Origin: Climacium dendroides
Taxonomy: Eukaryota > Streptophyta > Bryopsida > Hypnales > Climaciaceae
DNA length: 64,000 nucleotides
Assembly (NCBI GenBank): GCA_950106755.1
Contig: OX467092.1
Location: 7,192,001 to 7,256,000, forward strand
Direction of reading: 5' to 3'
Shown: positions 10,521-23,599 of the stretch, one piece after another
How the letters are laid out: each line of letters opens with the position of its first letter
Numbering within the stretch: the stretch's first letter is position 1
Position numbers and translations under genes: made by a program
Notes under the pieces: generated by a model
What the model was told of the DNA's origin: nothing
Databases searched by the model: none
The model's input: only the letters and a program-made list of their open reading frames with translations

Positions 10521-13079
10521 CTAAAGTTCTATTTTTATAGATGAAATGTTTTATTAGATGAAATTCGTTAAAGAGCCAGACAAGGATTTTGAGGGAATAC
10601 ATTAGAACCTCTCTAAACCTAAAGTTGGGGACCAGTCCAGGGGTGATGTTTGCAATGTGAATCTGGTCTAGAAGCACACCTAAACTCATTACTAAGACCC
10701 TCAATAACAACGTGCTTTAACACCAAGTGAGAACAAATTTTTATAGAGGTTTATTTGTTTCTAAAGCAAGACGTTAGAGAGGTGCTACTAAATAAGGCTA
10801 AGGCTAGAGTTCATCTAGCCTTGATTGAATCTTAGGGTCCTTTTTGACCTTGGAAGGAGGATAAGGTTTATACCCCCCAAAATTGCATTGTACTTGCAAT
10901 TGCTATCATCATTCTATATACATTTCTAAAATCAATATGTATGTATATAGAAAAATAATTTTAAAACATCTACCAAAAACAATTTGATCCTTCATAACTT
11001 GTGCATATGGTATTCAAGTATTGTGTTCTTTAGTGAGTTGGAACCTCTTTCTAGTTGCCAACAAAAAAATAGATGAAAATTTGACTAGTTTAGTAATAGG
11101 AACTAGGCACAATAACCAAAAGTGGCAGGTTTGGTGGTATCTACTTTACATCATACACAACCCATTCTATTTGGTTTTGTTGGTGATAGAGCAACTTGCA
11201 CCTTGGAAGGGGGCAAGTAAGGAAAAAATGGATAGATTCATCCACATGTAAATTCATCCATAAAATCATCTATTATTGATACTCAACTTTTGTCCAAATA
11301 TGAACAAATCTAGTCATTTCTTAAGAAGGTTTTGGCGATTTCATCCATTTTTCAAACATTTTTCTTAGTGTTAAAGGATCTAGAACCTAATTAGGTAATA
11401 TTGTAAAATAAAAATTTGCCAAGAAAAATTTGACTATTCATATATGGAAAATCAAAGATGTCTTTCTCTAGTGTATACTACAAAGGCGCATTGCCTAAAT
11501 ATGCCTAACAAAGGCAAAACAAAGGCTAAGGTGAATGATCACAAAATGTATCAACAATATAATTTAAAATATAAGAGAGAACATTCATTCACATTTGATG
11601 CAAAAAATGACTAATTCTTTAGAAAAACAAAGAAATTAAAATAATTCTCTTGGAAAACTAGAAATGAATGTAAACATATAATGAAGAATGAAAGTGTCAT
11701 ATAAATCTTAGGTTGCCCAATTACAATATCACAAGATTATCTACAAGATGAGTAATGGATGAAAGAACATTCATCCAAATATGAAATAACCATCCATTGT
11801 TAAAATATGAATAAAAATCGTAATATTTTCTATATTTTATCTAGATGATCATTCAACTATATTTTATCTATCTATACTACATAGAATGTGTGCTTTGTCT
11901 AATATCTTACTACATCCACACACTTAAAAGTTAATACATGCATGTGTGCATATATATGCTTACACATATTCATTCATCCAATTATTCATCATTAGAGCAA
12001 GTACCCTATAATTGTGAGAGAAATATGAGGTGAGATATGAGGATGCATTGACCATGGACTTATAATACATGTGCACGATATTGCACAATATTTCTTCATT
12101 CTTTGCAATAGAAAATGGACATTGTCATGTCTACTATCATAATTTCATCCAGTGGATGATTACATTTTTATCCAATGAACAAGTTTCCATTTATATTCTA
12201 GAGAATCATACAAGACTCAATTAGTCTAGCATTTTCTATGTCTATAAGATAATATTGCAAATTTTGCAATGGACACAAGATAACAGGCTTCAAAAAGTGT
12301 GCCTTTAAGGATTGATGGAATTTGGGGGGGAAGCTAAACTCCTTGGAATGTTTTTCAATAAATTTTTATAGAAAAATAAATAAAATTAGCGTCTTACTTA
12401 TGTTGTTTCATTTTTAGAACTTTTGTAGAATTAGTTACAAGTTTTTGAAGATGAAGTGCAGTAGTTACTAAAAGCATCCATGCACTTTCTAAAATGTATA
12501 TTATTAGTACATTGATGGAGTATTGAAAAAAGAAAAAATCATCTCTATACTAAACAACGTTTTTAGAGTGTGATTTTAGAGCTCTATATTATAGGATGTT
12601 TTTTGGACCTCTTCCTTTTTGGAAAAGTTACTATTGGTTTTTAGAAAACTACCTCGAAAACTACTTGAGTTAAAAAATAGAGTACAAGTAATTCAAAGGA
12701 AAAAAATCTTATATAATATGTAGGGCTACTATAGAGTCCATGAAATGTTGCATACTCTAATATTCATATGTTAGACTATGTAAAAACATCATGTAATAGG
12801 ATTTTTTTTCAATAACTTAGCCTTGACAAAAAAAGGCCATGCAAATTTTCATAGTATGGTGAATATAGATGTCGACAAATAGTCTCATATAGATGATAAA
12901 ATAGACGTAGTCAAAAAAAATCTAAGATGAAAGATAGTTGACTAAAATTATGTCAGGTTACTAGTAGTGTTTATATCAAAAAAATTAAGTGTAAATGTAA
13001 GACATTGACCTTATGCGGCAAAATTTGTCACATTATACAAATAGGGAGGATTTCCTTAGTGGTTTCAATGAATTGAAAA

Positions 13080-13262
13080 TTGTACAATACAAACATAGAG
13101 TTTATAACCCATTTAACTTCAATATTTGAAGCCACATCTATTAAACACACTCCTATTGGATGGGATGTTCACAAGATAGTTTCAATGGGGATTTTCAAGT
13201 GTTTAATGATAGACTTGTTATTAAAAAACATCACTTGGTCAATGCCACTTGAATTGAATTGA
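13080..13262 (+). pseudogene. possible relic of a CACTA transposase C-terminus
   Basis: The frame reads SIKHTPIGWDVHKIVS at about residues 20-35. This resembles SIHNTPIRWEGIKLVS, the last part of the element A transposase (about 36808-36856): SI, TPI, W, K and VS coincide. No other transposase segment is evident around it, so this would be a short remnant of an older related element. Chance similarity in AT-rich DNA cannot be excluded. Confidence 0.3.
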
Positions 13263-13599
13263 TTGTTGTTGGTTTCATGGTATATACCCTATACATGTAT
13301 ATAGTGGACTGAAGGGGAAATTTGTGAAGAAAAGGGGGTTGGGAAAAAATTAGACATTTAACCCCTAAAAAGTTGGCCTACTAAATTTGACAATCTAGCA
13401 ATTTGGGATTTAGATACGTGTGATTAGAGATTTCCATTTTTTGGCTCTACTTTAGTAGAAGGTGTGGACAAGGAATATTTTTTATGTGTACTAAAATTTA
13501 GGACATTTGGAAATATGAGTAAAAAATTATGGCCTAATATGGAACTTTTTTGTATAAATGGGCAGTTTGGGCACGTAATAAAAATCACTTTTTTCAAAA

Positions 13600-14240
13600 A
13601 CAAAAATTTGAAATGATTTTTAAGATTTATATATACATGGAAAGCTTTGAATCATTCCATTTTGATCAATGAATCAAAAGCTAAATATGAGAGTTTTAGT
13701 TTACAGGCAATTATAGATCCTCTACTCTAAAATATACTTTGAAGTCCTTTATTTTACTCAATTTTTAGTTTTAAATAAAATCATAGGATGTAGATTATTT
13801 ATTACAACATTACAACCATTGGGATTGACATTTTTTCAATTCCATAACTAAATTCTTCACAATTTTGTATTTTGAATCATTCTCTATTTTTTTTAATTTA
13901 CTATTTTTCCCTATATGTTGTACAATTCCAAATGACTTCAAAATTTTCAAGCATGTAGCCAACTTGCCTCCAAAATGAATCCAAAGAAGTACCACCATTT
14001 TAGACATTTTTTCATACAAATGTGAGCTTGTGAAGTGCAACTACACAGTTTTTCAAAAGGCCAAATAAAGAATTTTTGTGCATTGAAAAGCTCATAGCTT
14101 GCAATCCACGTGATGGAAATTTCTGAAATTTTGTCGACATGTTCTTAGGTCAGTACGCTACAAGATCCTACAACCACATGTATACAAAAATGTTTTCTTT
14201 TCAAAATTTGGTATTTCTACTAAAAATGGCAATTACAAAT
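13600..14240. repeat. dispersed AT-rich repeat
   Basis: This segment shares motifs with 26050-26760 and with 27780-28160 on the other strand. Examples are a stretch with CTTGCAATCTACG-like sequence, ACCACATGTATACAAAAATG, and the complement of TGAAAAAATGTC followed by GGTGGT and GATTCATT. The 115-codon open frame at 27819-28166 belongs to this family and is therefore unlikely to be a gene. Confidence 0.5.
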
Positions 14241-15370
14241 AAAAATATAGGCAAGGAACTTGAAGGGTTACATTTTTTATGTAAGATAGCCTTACTTTAA
14301 AAATGCCTAAAAGGATTTACAAATAATTATAAGATATTAGACATATATCCCTTGTAGCTTTTTATGTAAAATACTATCATTTTAAATACAATAATTTAGG
14401 TAGATTGGCCTACATCAAATACCCTCTTAATTCAAGTGTGTACCTTAAATAACAAGGAATGATCTCCCTAAGCTCTTACTACTAGTTAATAACAATTTCA
14501 AATGCCATATTACTACTATCATGAAGAATCTCTACTACAAAATATTCCATAAGGTAGAGTTTAATTTGGAATTTGATGAAACCACCATCATTGAATTTAT
14601 AATATAGTCTAGTTTTTAGAAATAATTTTTTTTCTACAAAATTAAAATTTGAAAACAAGAAGCTCAAAAAAGAGGGACAACAACTAGAAAATAATCATTT
14701 GGGTCAATGGGGTTAAAAACAATTAGGGTATATCCTTCCAAATAATGAATTCATTGAGTCTAGTAGAATTATAAAATATATTTAGTTACAAGAATAGTGG
14801 TAGACATTTTCAAATTGTTAAATAAGAAATGTTGAATTTATAGATCAATGAAAGAAAGACAAATAGTAATTTGATTCTTTGTGTTTTATCCAATGAATGG
14901 TACTACCTTATTACCTTTGTAAAATATAAATTTCTTTTACATATTATAATTATTGCTTAAAAGACACTTGTCCTTCAATGGGATACTTGAAAATTTGAGT
15001 AGGTTCCTTAAAAGTAAATTTAAAAAATTTGACATACACCCTTTGCAAGATTTTTTTCTTGGCTAGATGCTGGATCATGTATATTTGGCAAGTATACTTC
15101 ATATAGACAATGTAACAATATGATGCGTGTATATAAATATATATATATATGCCAAACCTATATATAAGTTTAGGGCAAGAGACAAGGAAAATGTGTACAT
15201 GACAAGTCACAAGAATGCTCATTGTGCTATAGATTTCTATCATGAATGTCAAATGAAATAATTGAATCGTGTTTTCCAAGATGGACATGTAATAAATTTT
15301 GTGACAAGGATTGTGTCTCATTCACTATTTTCATTCAAATTGTTTTTGTATACATGAATTTGTTGACATC

Positions 15371-15408
15371 ATATTCATATTCATATTCATATTCATATTC
15401 ATATTCAA
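15371..15408. repeat. (ATATTC)n microsatellite
   Basis: About six tandem copies of the hexamer ATATTC. A run of ATAT dinucleotides lies upstream near 15135-15150. No gene context. Confidence 0.9.
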
Positions 15409-17719
15409 TCATTAGTCTTCCTTCCATTCATCCCATGTACCCATTTAATATATTGTGCAATCTTTCTAATTCTATATATGATACTCATATTGCATGTATG
15501 AACTAGATTGATGATCTTCAATATAGATTTGATTGGCATCCATTCTATCCTAAATATATACTCTTTTGAATCCCCACTATCACTCTATTTGAATTTACTT
15601 TCATGCATTATTCCATCCAATTTACTACTTTGAAAAAGTCTTCAATATTTTGGGCCATCATTTTGAATATTTTGTGACTACATGTAGTTAATTTGGGGTT
15701 TGATTCCAAAAATGAATTCAATTTTTCAAATTTGACTTTTTGGCAATAAATAATAAGTTCCTATATTTTCCTCGAGGTAAAAAGATCCCTAAACAAGATG
15801 AGTTCTATCCCTAGATAGTGTATAGATGACTCCTTTATATTAGGTAATTGCTAAAGTTCATATGGACTTGAAGAGGTCTTTTTTCTTTAGCAAAGAATTA
15901 TTATTTAACACTATGTTGTGTAAATAAAGATTGTAGCACACAACAGATTGAGTGCCATAACTAACACCAAATATGCAATAAAAAACTAAACAAGAATGCA
16001 TAACAAACACACCCTCAAAGAGAAACTATGGAATCTACATACACAAAGTTAAGCGGCTCTCACTTCACAAAGAAAGAATCAAAGAGTGTAAACGGAAGAG
16101 AAGAAGTGAAGCTTTTACTAAATGATAATCCATCATCTCCAAGCAAAGCACAACACACAACTCTCTCCAAAAATGCTCACAAAACTTGACTTGACAACAA
16201 TGTCAAGTCAAGAAGCTCTCTCCACCTAAACACTCAAACCCTAAAGTGGATGAATTCTAACATTTGGATGAAATCCATCCAATACTAAGAAGAACTCTCA
16301 TAGGAGTCCATCTAACACTACAATCTGATGTAGAATGGCCCCGATGTCACTTTACGTGACAACTAGATGATTAAATTTGGAAAGTTTTGAATTTATATCT
16401 CGATTCAAAGAACCTTTTTTTTCAAGAAATCTTGTGAAATCATTTTGGGGAGGAAACCATCAATGTAGTAGAAAATGGCATGAGATAAAAAATAGGGTCA
16501 ATTTAATTCATTGAAGGAATAATTTATACTGTTGATAGATCTACCATAGCATTGGTAATATGTCTTGGTTGTGTTTATATATAAAATAGGGTGGTGGAAA
16601 ATTCTTAACTTTTGTGAACAATAGAAAAAAAATAGGATGCCAAATCTTAGATCCTCCTAAAGTGATTAGTAGGTTTAGTTTTACATTTAGTGGCTTGGAT
16701 GGTTTCAGTTATAATTAGTGATTTGGTTATGAATTAGGCGCCCTCAGATTGGTGGGAAATGCATTGGCATGCAAACATGCTTTGGTGTATTAGAGTTTAT
16801 ACATTCTTATCAGATTCTGGGTTGTATTTTTCATATTATTGTATCGCTTACGGTTTAGGGCTTCTAGTTTGCTCCTTTGCTTGTGCATTTAGGATGCTTG
16901 CAACAAATGCTTCATATATTAGGTGGTTAGTTTGCACCTATTTAGAGAAAATTTGTCGACACTTTTGCAATTTCTCTTTCTTCATGAAAATTTCAACTTA
17001 GGAGTTGGATTTTGAGTTTCGTTGGTGTGTTTGGACTTGATTCTAATGCCTGCGAGCTTAATTGACAAAGAGAACAGATATTTTGGATTTTAAGGATATA
17101 AATCTAGTTTTTGATTATCTGTTTCCAGAGATTTAGTTATACTTTTGCCTATGTTTGTAGAAATTTTGGTAATCAGAAAACTTTGTAGTTGCTAGCCTAC
17201 ATAGGAGATCATCAAATTTTGGTTATGTCTTTCGCTTTACAAACATATTAAAGACCAACTTGGTTTTGCAAATTAGTGCAATTAGTACAGTTAAGTAAAC
17301 CTATAGTATGTTTGCACCATTCTCCTTTAATGAGGATTGGCGCTTTGTAATGTGTTCACTGGAAGGTTGAAATGTTTTGAAATATATAGTTGATGAATAT
17401 TCTAGCAAAACCTTGTTGATCAATTTTTTATTGTTTTGCAATCATCCCTCTTTAAAAAAAAATTGTGCTTTGGAATGTATTCTTGGTAAGGCATAGGCTT
17501 GTAAAATTGGATAATCAAACTAACCAGTGGTCAGGCTTTGTCACATTTTTCATATGTACATTGGCACTATCAACATTGGATGATGTGAAATAGTGTGACT
17601 ATATGAACTTGCAAATTCTAGATTTTAGGATGGACAGGGTCAATTGCTAGTTACTTTTGTTTGTAAACACAGCTTCTACATTAAATTTGTCTTTGTTTCT
17701 CTATCATGTACTTGATAAA

Positions 17720-18372
17720 GTATAGTTTTATTCTTCAGGATTTCTATGTATGCTGCTAGATATTAGATTCCTTGTTTTTTATGTGCTCCTCTTTGGTGGC
17801 TCATCTAGAATTATGGGAATCCACTGCTATTGTATGTAAGGTAAATCAACCCATTGTGGTTAGAATGAGGAGTTTGACATCATCTTGCTGTTGAAAATTT
17901 TCAATTTTTTTCCCACATTAGTATAAGTGTGAGAAACAGCAAGTGCAATTGAAATTACATTTTTTTGACAAAGTATGAATTTGTTAGGAATTTCTGAAGT
18001 GTTTAGCCCAAAAGAGTCTGTAGACTACTTTAAAACCAACAAAATCTGAATATGTAATGCTCATCTTACTACCTAATGCAATCAAAATATTTTCTATCAT
18101 AGAAGGCCTAAAAAGTCAATTTTTATAATGAACTTCACACTAAAAAATCATAAGTTCCTAATGAGGTCAGTGTTCACTCCATTGCTGTCATGGAAGACAT
18201 GCATTGTGGCCCACATCTCACATAATGAAAAAAAACACAATGGGTCATTTCCGCAACGGATCAACTACATAACAATTTATCCCAAAGTATTTTGTATTGA
18301 AACATTCAGTTATAGGATAGACCACGTGGGGTTACTTTTGCCTCCCACAACTATGGGCTACTGCAGCTAAGT
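17720..18372 (+). pseudogene. 3' remnant of the APD-like ligase gene
   Basis: 17723-17838 matches the last intron of the ligase gene (4282-4398), and 18245-18372 matches its 3' UTR/downstream DNA (4625-4745). The final RING exon that should lie between them is not recognisable: the intervening 400 bp are unrelated AT-rich sequence. The duplication therefore carried only the tail of the gene, and this tail has lost its coding exon. Confidence 0.65.
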
Positions 18373-21300
18373 TATACTGTATAATTAGCAATTTTTTTTC
18401 CTTCTTTTGGGGGGAGGAAAGAGCAAGGTAGAAGCACCAGTAAGGTAGGGGGTCCTTAACCCTGTAACGCAGCCGCGGACACTTAGTGTCCGATGGATGA
18501 CAGAGAATTCTTCTATAAAGGATAGAAGTGCAACTATTCATCTTCGGAGTTTTGTTGAGAAAAGTAAACATCTTCTATAGTAGTTTGACTTTCAATGAGT
18601 ATTTTTCCATTTTTTTTAAACGATTGCTTCCCACAATTTTAGAAAATGATGAATTATGTGGGGACCAACCGTCATTACAAGGTTAAATCGACCAGGTTCT
18701 AAACGCGTCTTCTATTAAAGAGTGAGTGACATGCTCCTTGAAATATATATTATTGTCATTGATAAGGTAGGTAGGCTTAAATGGGCAATTTGTAGACCTT
18801 CTACCTTAGGTGATCATTTAAGTGATTTTGGAAGAGATGGTACGGAGTACGAGGTGGTGAAAATTTTTTCCATGTATAAAGATAGGAACTACGGGGATAC
18901 CAAATTTTCAAAATGTTCTTTGCAAAATTGAAAAGTGCACTTGTCCAATAGCCAATGTGTAGAGTTTTTAAATTCAAATCATTTAAGAACTACTTTGTCG
19001 CTCACTACTTCCTACTTTCTTGCTCAATATTTTGGAACATGCATCATAACCTTATTTGTCCAAACCTTGCATTCAAGCATGAGTTGCAACCAAAGGTTGG
19101 AAATAGTGCACCCTATAGGTTGGATCCTATAGGTTGGGTCTTGGGCATGGTTGACAATTGGTACCACAACCTTAACTAGCAAGCTCGCATTCATGAAATT
19201 GGAGGAATCTTCAAAACTTGTTGGACTACATGATAAATCACTCAAAAAAACATTTATGGCTCTCTATTAGATTGATGGATACACATTGAGGTTCTCATTA
19301 ATTGTGTTATGCATTTTTCCATGCCATTTGCATGATTTTCCATCATTAACCTCTAAATATCTAACATAACATTCAGTAGTCCTTAGAGAGGTTGCATTTT
19401 CTTCTCTGAAGGTCTCATCCGCAAAGTATAGCTATGTGGGAAATAAAATAAGCTTTAGTATCAAGCACCCCAATCATAGCATTATATCTATGGAATGATC
19501 CTTTTTTTGTTAAATCTTGGACAATCCAAACAAATCAACAAAGAAAGCATGCCACAAATCTTAAGAATCCTTTGATAAAAAGTACCAATGTTATTTTATC
19601 CTTTACCATCAAAATAAATTTTGATGGCCAAGTGAAGGATTTGTTTCAATGACATTTGTAAAAATGGTGGTTGGAGATGTCATTTTTATATTGAAATCAA
19701 TTTCCTACTATGAATCCTTAAAGAATTTGGGATAATTTGAAAATGAGAGCTTAAAAACTTGTTGTCAAAATATAAAAATTATGTTTAACATAGAATTTCA
19801 AACCTCATTTAGTCATAGTAGAATAATTTTTTTCATCTCCAAAAATCTGTTTGATATTTTAAGCCTCCAATCAAAAGTTATGAACAAAAATTTGAAAAGA
19901 TGTTTGAAAATGTCAAAGAAAATGTATTAAGTTTTCTAATACATTGTGACATGTGTCCTCTTTGCTATTGATGTGGGTGTAGAATATTTCACACCATATC
20001 ATTTGGGGTAGGGCAATCCTTGTCATTACTACTAAATGTTATGGAGGCACTAAATTTTGGTGTCAACAATACTTTGAAGTTGAATCAAACCTAACCAAGT
20101 TTTTATTTTTAACAATTTTTATTTAAAAAAAAGTTGGTTTGAAGTCTAGTTTTAGCATCAAAAAACTGATTTTGAAAATGATTGATTATGATTTTTCTAT
20201 TCAAGATTTTGTGCAAGGGTGTCCATTGCAATCTCGACTTTCTATAATGTTGAAGGCTCTTGGAAGTGAGCCTCAAATACACTAGATCTTGGAGAAAAAA
20301 ATCACATTAGAAATTCATTTAAAAAAAATTATAGAGTGGAATTTGAGATGCCATAAATTGATTGGGGTTATGCATGTTAGCTCTATTATTATATATTTTT
20401 GGTGGCCAACTTTTTAGATATGACCTTTGAAAAGAGGATTGAATGACTTCAAATCACTTTTGTGGTTTTAACATCCTCATGATCAAACGTTGTGTTTTCT
20501 TTTCCTCTGTAATCTTTAACATGTCTAGTTTGAATTTGTAGGTTATATTTTTAAAAACATTGATACAACTTATTAAAATGTTGACATTTTGTTCAATTTA
20601 GAGTCAATTCCTAGAAGCTAAAAAAAAGCCTTGGAAATTTAGGGTTGAGTAATAGTGTGCCCTTTGTCCTTGCCACAACCAAAATGTATGTAAAAATAAT
20701 TTTCTAATTTTCTAATTCATAAAAAACTTTAAAATTCAATAACTTTCACACCATAGGTCTAAACTTTATAAAACGAAGCCCATGCACCCCTCTTCATAGA
20801 GGGCTTTCCAATGGTATCATGCACACAATGGTATCATGCATACAACTGGCGGATACACAATCCAAGAGATTTTATTGTAACAAACAAACAAACAATCTAG
20901 CTTAATGGATGGATAATTTGCTAAGACTTGAGACTTGTATAATTTTTTCTCTATTCACTTATTTTGGTCATTTGAAATCTAAATCTTGACATTCTTGTGT
21001 CTATTTTAAGGGGCTTTGGATGGGCTTTCAATTGTAGTGATGTCAAGTTCTAATTCCACACAAATCATACAAAACTCATTTTGTTAATAATCTCACACAA
21101 TGAGATATTTTGAACTAAAAAAATTCAATCCTCAATAAATAACAAGTATGGTAGATGTGCCATTAACCATATGCTCCCTAGAACTAGACACTTACCATAC
21201 ACAAACCACACAATTTATAAAGTTTGGGAACACTATGTAGAATGGTGGGAACATACTCTTCCAACCATCACACAACCAACGTACTTTGTGTAGGGAAGGG

Positions 21301-21984
21301 TTGTTGCATTTCTTTTAAGAAAAATCACACCTTTCTTTATAAAATTTAAAATTATGTCAAAATTATATGATCTTATAGTATGGTTTTATTATTTCAAAAG
21401 TCTACAATTGATCATCAAATTTCAAGGAAAACTAACTCGAAATTTGTTCACAAGATGGTTTCAAAGTTTGTTTGTGCGGCAATTAGCACATCTATCTTAG
21501 CTACACTACACTTCCCTTATGTAGCTTCTACGGATGCAAAGCCTCCTCCCCTGTGGTGCAAAGCCAACAAATTTCAATATTTTTTCCATGGTCACACACA
21601 TGGATTAGTTCTCCCTACCCTCATAACATGGAGACTCGTATGATGGGTTTACAAAGAGTTCATATCAAGCTTTGACTTGCATTTTCTATAGAACTTTACT
21701 ATACCATCCATGAAGCTCTTATTTGACACACGAGTGCTAAAATTGGGTTTCCACGTCAAATTCTCAGGGGTCCATGTCGCCTCAAACCACTCACAAGATG
21801 CCACATGTCACAATTTTTCAAAATTGACTTAATTTCTACTGAATTTGACCTTCGAGTAGGGTACTTGAAAACTCAATATCTCACTTTGTTATGCCACAAG
21901 AAATTTTTTGGTACTGATGCAAAGATGAGTTCAAGGTATCGACAGAACTCTAACTAAATCACGTGCACCTAAGAGGGAGCGACA

Positions 21985-22425
21985 TTACAGAGGGAAGGCT
22001 GTGACATAAACGAGGTTGGGATGTACGCATTGCATGAAACCGAGAAAGAAATCACCGAACATTCTCTCGTTCGTCACCGTAACACGACCAGAATTACGAA
22101 CATTTTCATCAACTGACGAAACTCCAGTGCAACATTGACTCACTCTCATCTGCCCCACAAGCAAACATGAATCAATTCCACTAGTGGAAATGTTGTCAGT
22201 AAGCTCACAAATTCTGCGTACATTGCCATCTGGTGTCACGATCACCATTCGCAAGCGCTGCACACATGCCAAACTGAATTCTCTACAGAACAAACGGCTG
22301 TACAACCACTGAGTTATAAGACTACATGAGGTTGGAAATCCGTGAGCCACTGGAGTAGCACCAGAAATTTCTTCATGCGGCTGCACAACTACAAACCCCT
22401 GTCCACGACTACTACAAAATTGCAG
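21985..22425 (-). pseudogene. AIM24 C-terminal fragment alpha, copy 2
   Basis: This is the counterpart of fragment alpha at 8716-8940. The minus strand shows SRGQGFVVVQPHEEI followed by SGATPVAHGFPTS. The open frame here is 133 codons because indels relative to copy 1 removed stops, for example a segment around 22258-22320 absent from copy 1. Beyond the first 15-20 residues there is no AIM24 similarity, so I treat it as a fragment. Confidence 0.5.
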
Positions 22426-22525
22426 GTATCACGGTCACCATGTGCGAAATACCTCCTCAATGACATATTAATTCTCAGAAGAACTGGAAGGAAGGTGATA
22501 TAGACTAACACCAGAGTTTACTAGA

Positions 22526-22584
22526 CTACATGAGGAGGGTGGCGAGCCCTGAGCCACCGGAGGTCGGCGCCGGAATTTCTTCAT
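22526..22584 (-). pseudogene. AIM24 fragment beta, 3' half, cut by element A
   Basis: The minus strand reads EEIPAPTSGGSGLATLLM then stop, the positional equivalent of the AIM24-1 C-terminus (EEIPAPTSGG...SGLSNLLM). The frame is interrupted after the bases CAT at 22582-22584. Its missing 5' part (DGSRRQGFEVVQSD) lies at 45971-46023, across the element and in opposite orientation. The two halves join in frame if the spacer is turned round. Confidence 0.8.
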
Positions 22585-22609
22585 CACAAGGGGCTCATAG
22601 TGGGTTCCC
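22585..22609 (+). repeat. element A 5' terminal inverted repeat
   Basis: It begins CACAAGGGGCTCATAGTGG. 24 of 25 bases match the reverse complement of 44815-44839; the odd base is position 9. A TCACAGGGAAACTCAC motif follows at about 22617-22632. Further in, CAACAG/GTGAGT near 22758 resembles a splice donor and could end a non-coding leader exon. Confidence 0.9.
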
Positions 22610-23260
22610 TATGATCTCACAGGGAAACTCACGAAGTTCCCCAGAGACCTCCCTTCCTCACCGAAAAGTTTCCCTGTGTGTCGTTCTACGAGCGTAGGTA
22701 GGTTCGGTTTCAGGGTTGGACGGAGGTAAGTCCGTTCTCAAGGGCTCCGTCAACAGGTGAGTTTGATATTTGGCCTCTCAATGAACTTCTAATTAGTAGT
22801 TTTTTTAATACATGTTACTTTTTTTCAAAGATTCACTTGTTGGTGGAATGAGAACTATTCTTAGTAGAATTTTCAATGTACAAATATCTCAAATTTTTAC
22901 TGTTCTTCAAGTGATATATACATTGACTAAAACATTACTTCAAATTTTTAATTTTCTTATGATTAACCAAAAAAATCTCCAATAACTATGAAAAAATTGA
23001 AACATCAAATAAATGTTTCAATCATTTTTTAATCAATGCCTTCATATTCTTTTTTATAACTTCTTGGAGATTTTTCAAGTGTTGTTTCAAACACGTGAAA
23101 ATATAGAATCTTCAAACACATGAAAATGTAGAATCATACTTCAGTTAATAATATTAATATGAAGTTGTATTAATATTATTTCATAAATTCTTACTTTCAA
23201 ATTATAAATTCTATTTACTAAAAGATCTTGAAAAACAAATATATACCTTAAATTACACTA

Positions 23261-23599
23261 CACTAATGATGGTATTTAGTGTTGGCAACTCTAATTACGA
23301 AGCACAACACTAAATGTCAACAATCCGGTTAATGTTACAACACTAAATGTCAACATAGACACTATTTGTCAACTATTGGGTATAAATTTTTTACAAGTTT
23401 ACATTTAGTGTTACCTAACTATTTCATCAAAATGCAAAGAAAAACGTAAGAACCCAAGAAACCTATGACATGCTCAAAAAAGTTACTACTCAAAAAAGTG
23501 AACACAACACTAAATGCCAATTAATTGACATTTAGAGTGGGTAGGATAAAAGCTCAAGTAACATTATTAGTAACATAACACTAAATACCATCATTAGTG
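23261..23599. mobile_element. MITE with CACTAATG tips and TA target duplication
   Basis: 339 bp with 23-bp perfect inverted ends beginning CACTAATGATGGTATTTA. It is flanked by TA on both sides (23259-23260 and 23600-23601). A paralogous empty site exists near 25576: there AAATTAGAC-TA-GTGTGCCTTGTG runs uninterrupted, where the filled site has AAATTACAC-TA-MITE-TA-GTATACCTTGTG. There is no coding capacity. Internal copies of AACACTAAATG form subterminal repeats. Tip and TSD fit a TA-targeting CMC-like or Tc1-like family; I cannot decide which. Confidence 0.85.

Larger units (their letters stand above)
10521..17719. other. AT-rich gene-free region between the tandem copies
   Basis: I find no gene here. 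Poly-A/T tracts are frequent and open frames are short. Recognisable pieces are listed separately: a possible transposase relic (13080-13262), a dispersed repeat (about 13600-14240) and a hexamer microsatellite near 15371. A short perfect hairpin (CTTGACTTGAC, 6-nt loop) sits at 16185-16212, next to an AAACCCTAA telobox-like motif near 16238. Confidence 0.65.
17720..22584. repeat. tandem segmental duplication, copy 2 (visible left part)
   Basis: Direct repeat of 4275-9123, colinear throughout. It starts with the last intron of the APD-like gene (TAGTTTTATTCTTC, then TTTCTATGTATGCTGCT) and runs through intergenic DNA into AIM24 C-terminal sequence. It stops abruptly at 22584, where element A begins. 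The continuation is found, reversed, in the spacer 44840-46023. Apart from the fragments listed separately it has no gene. Confidence 0.85.
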
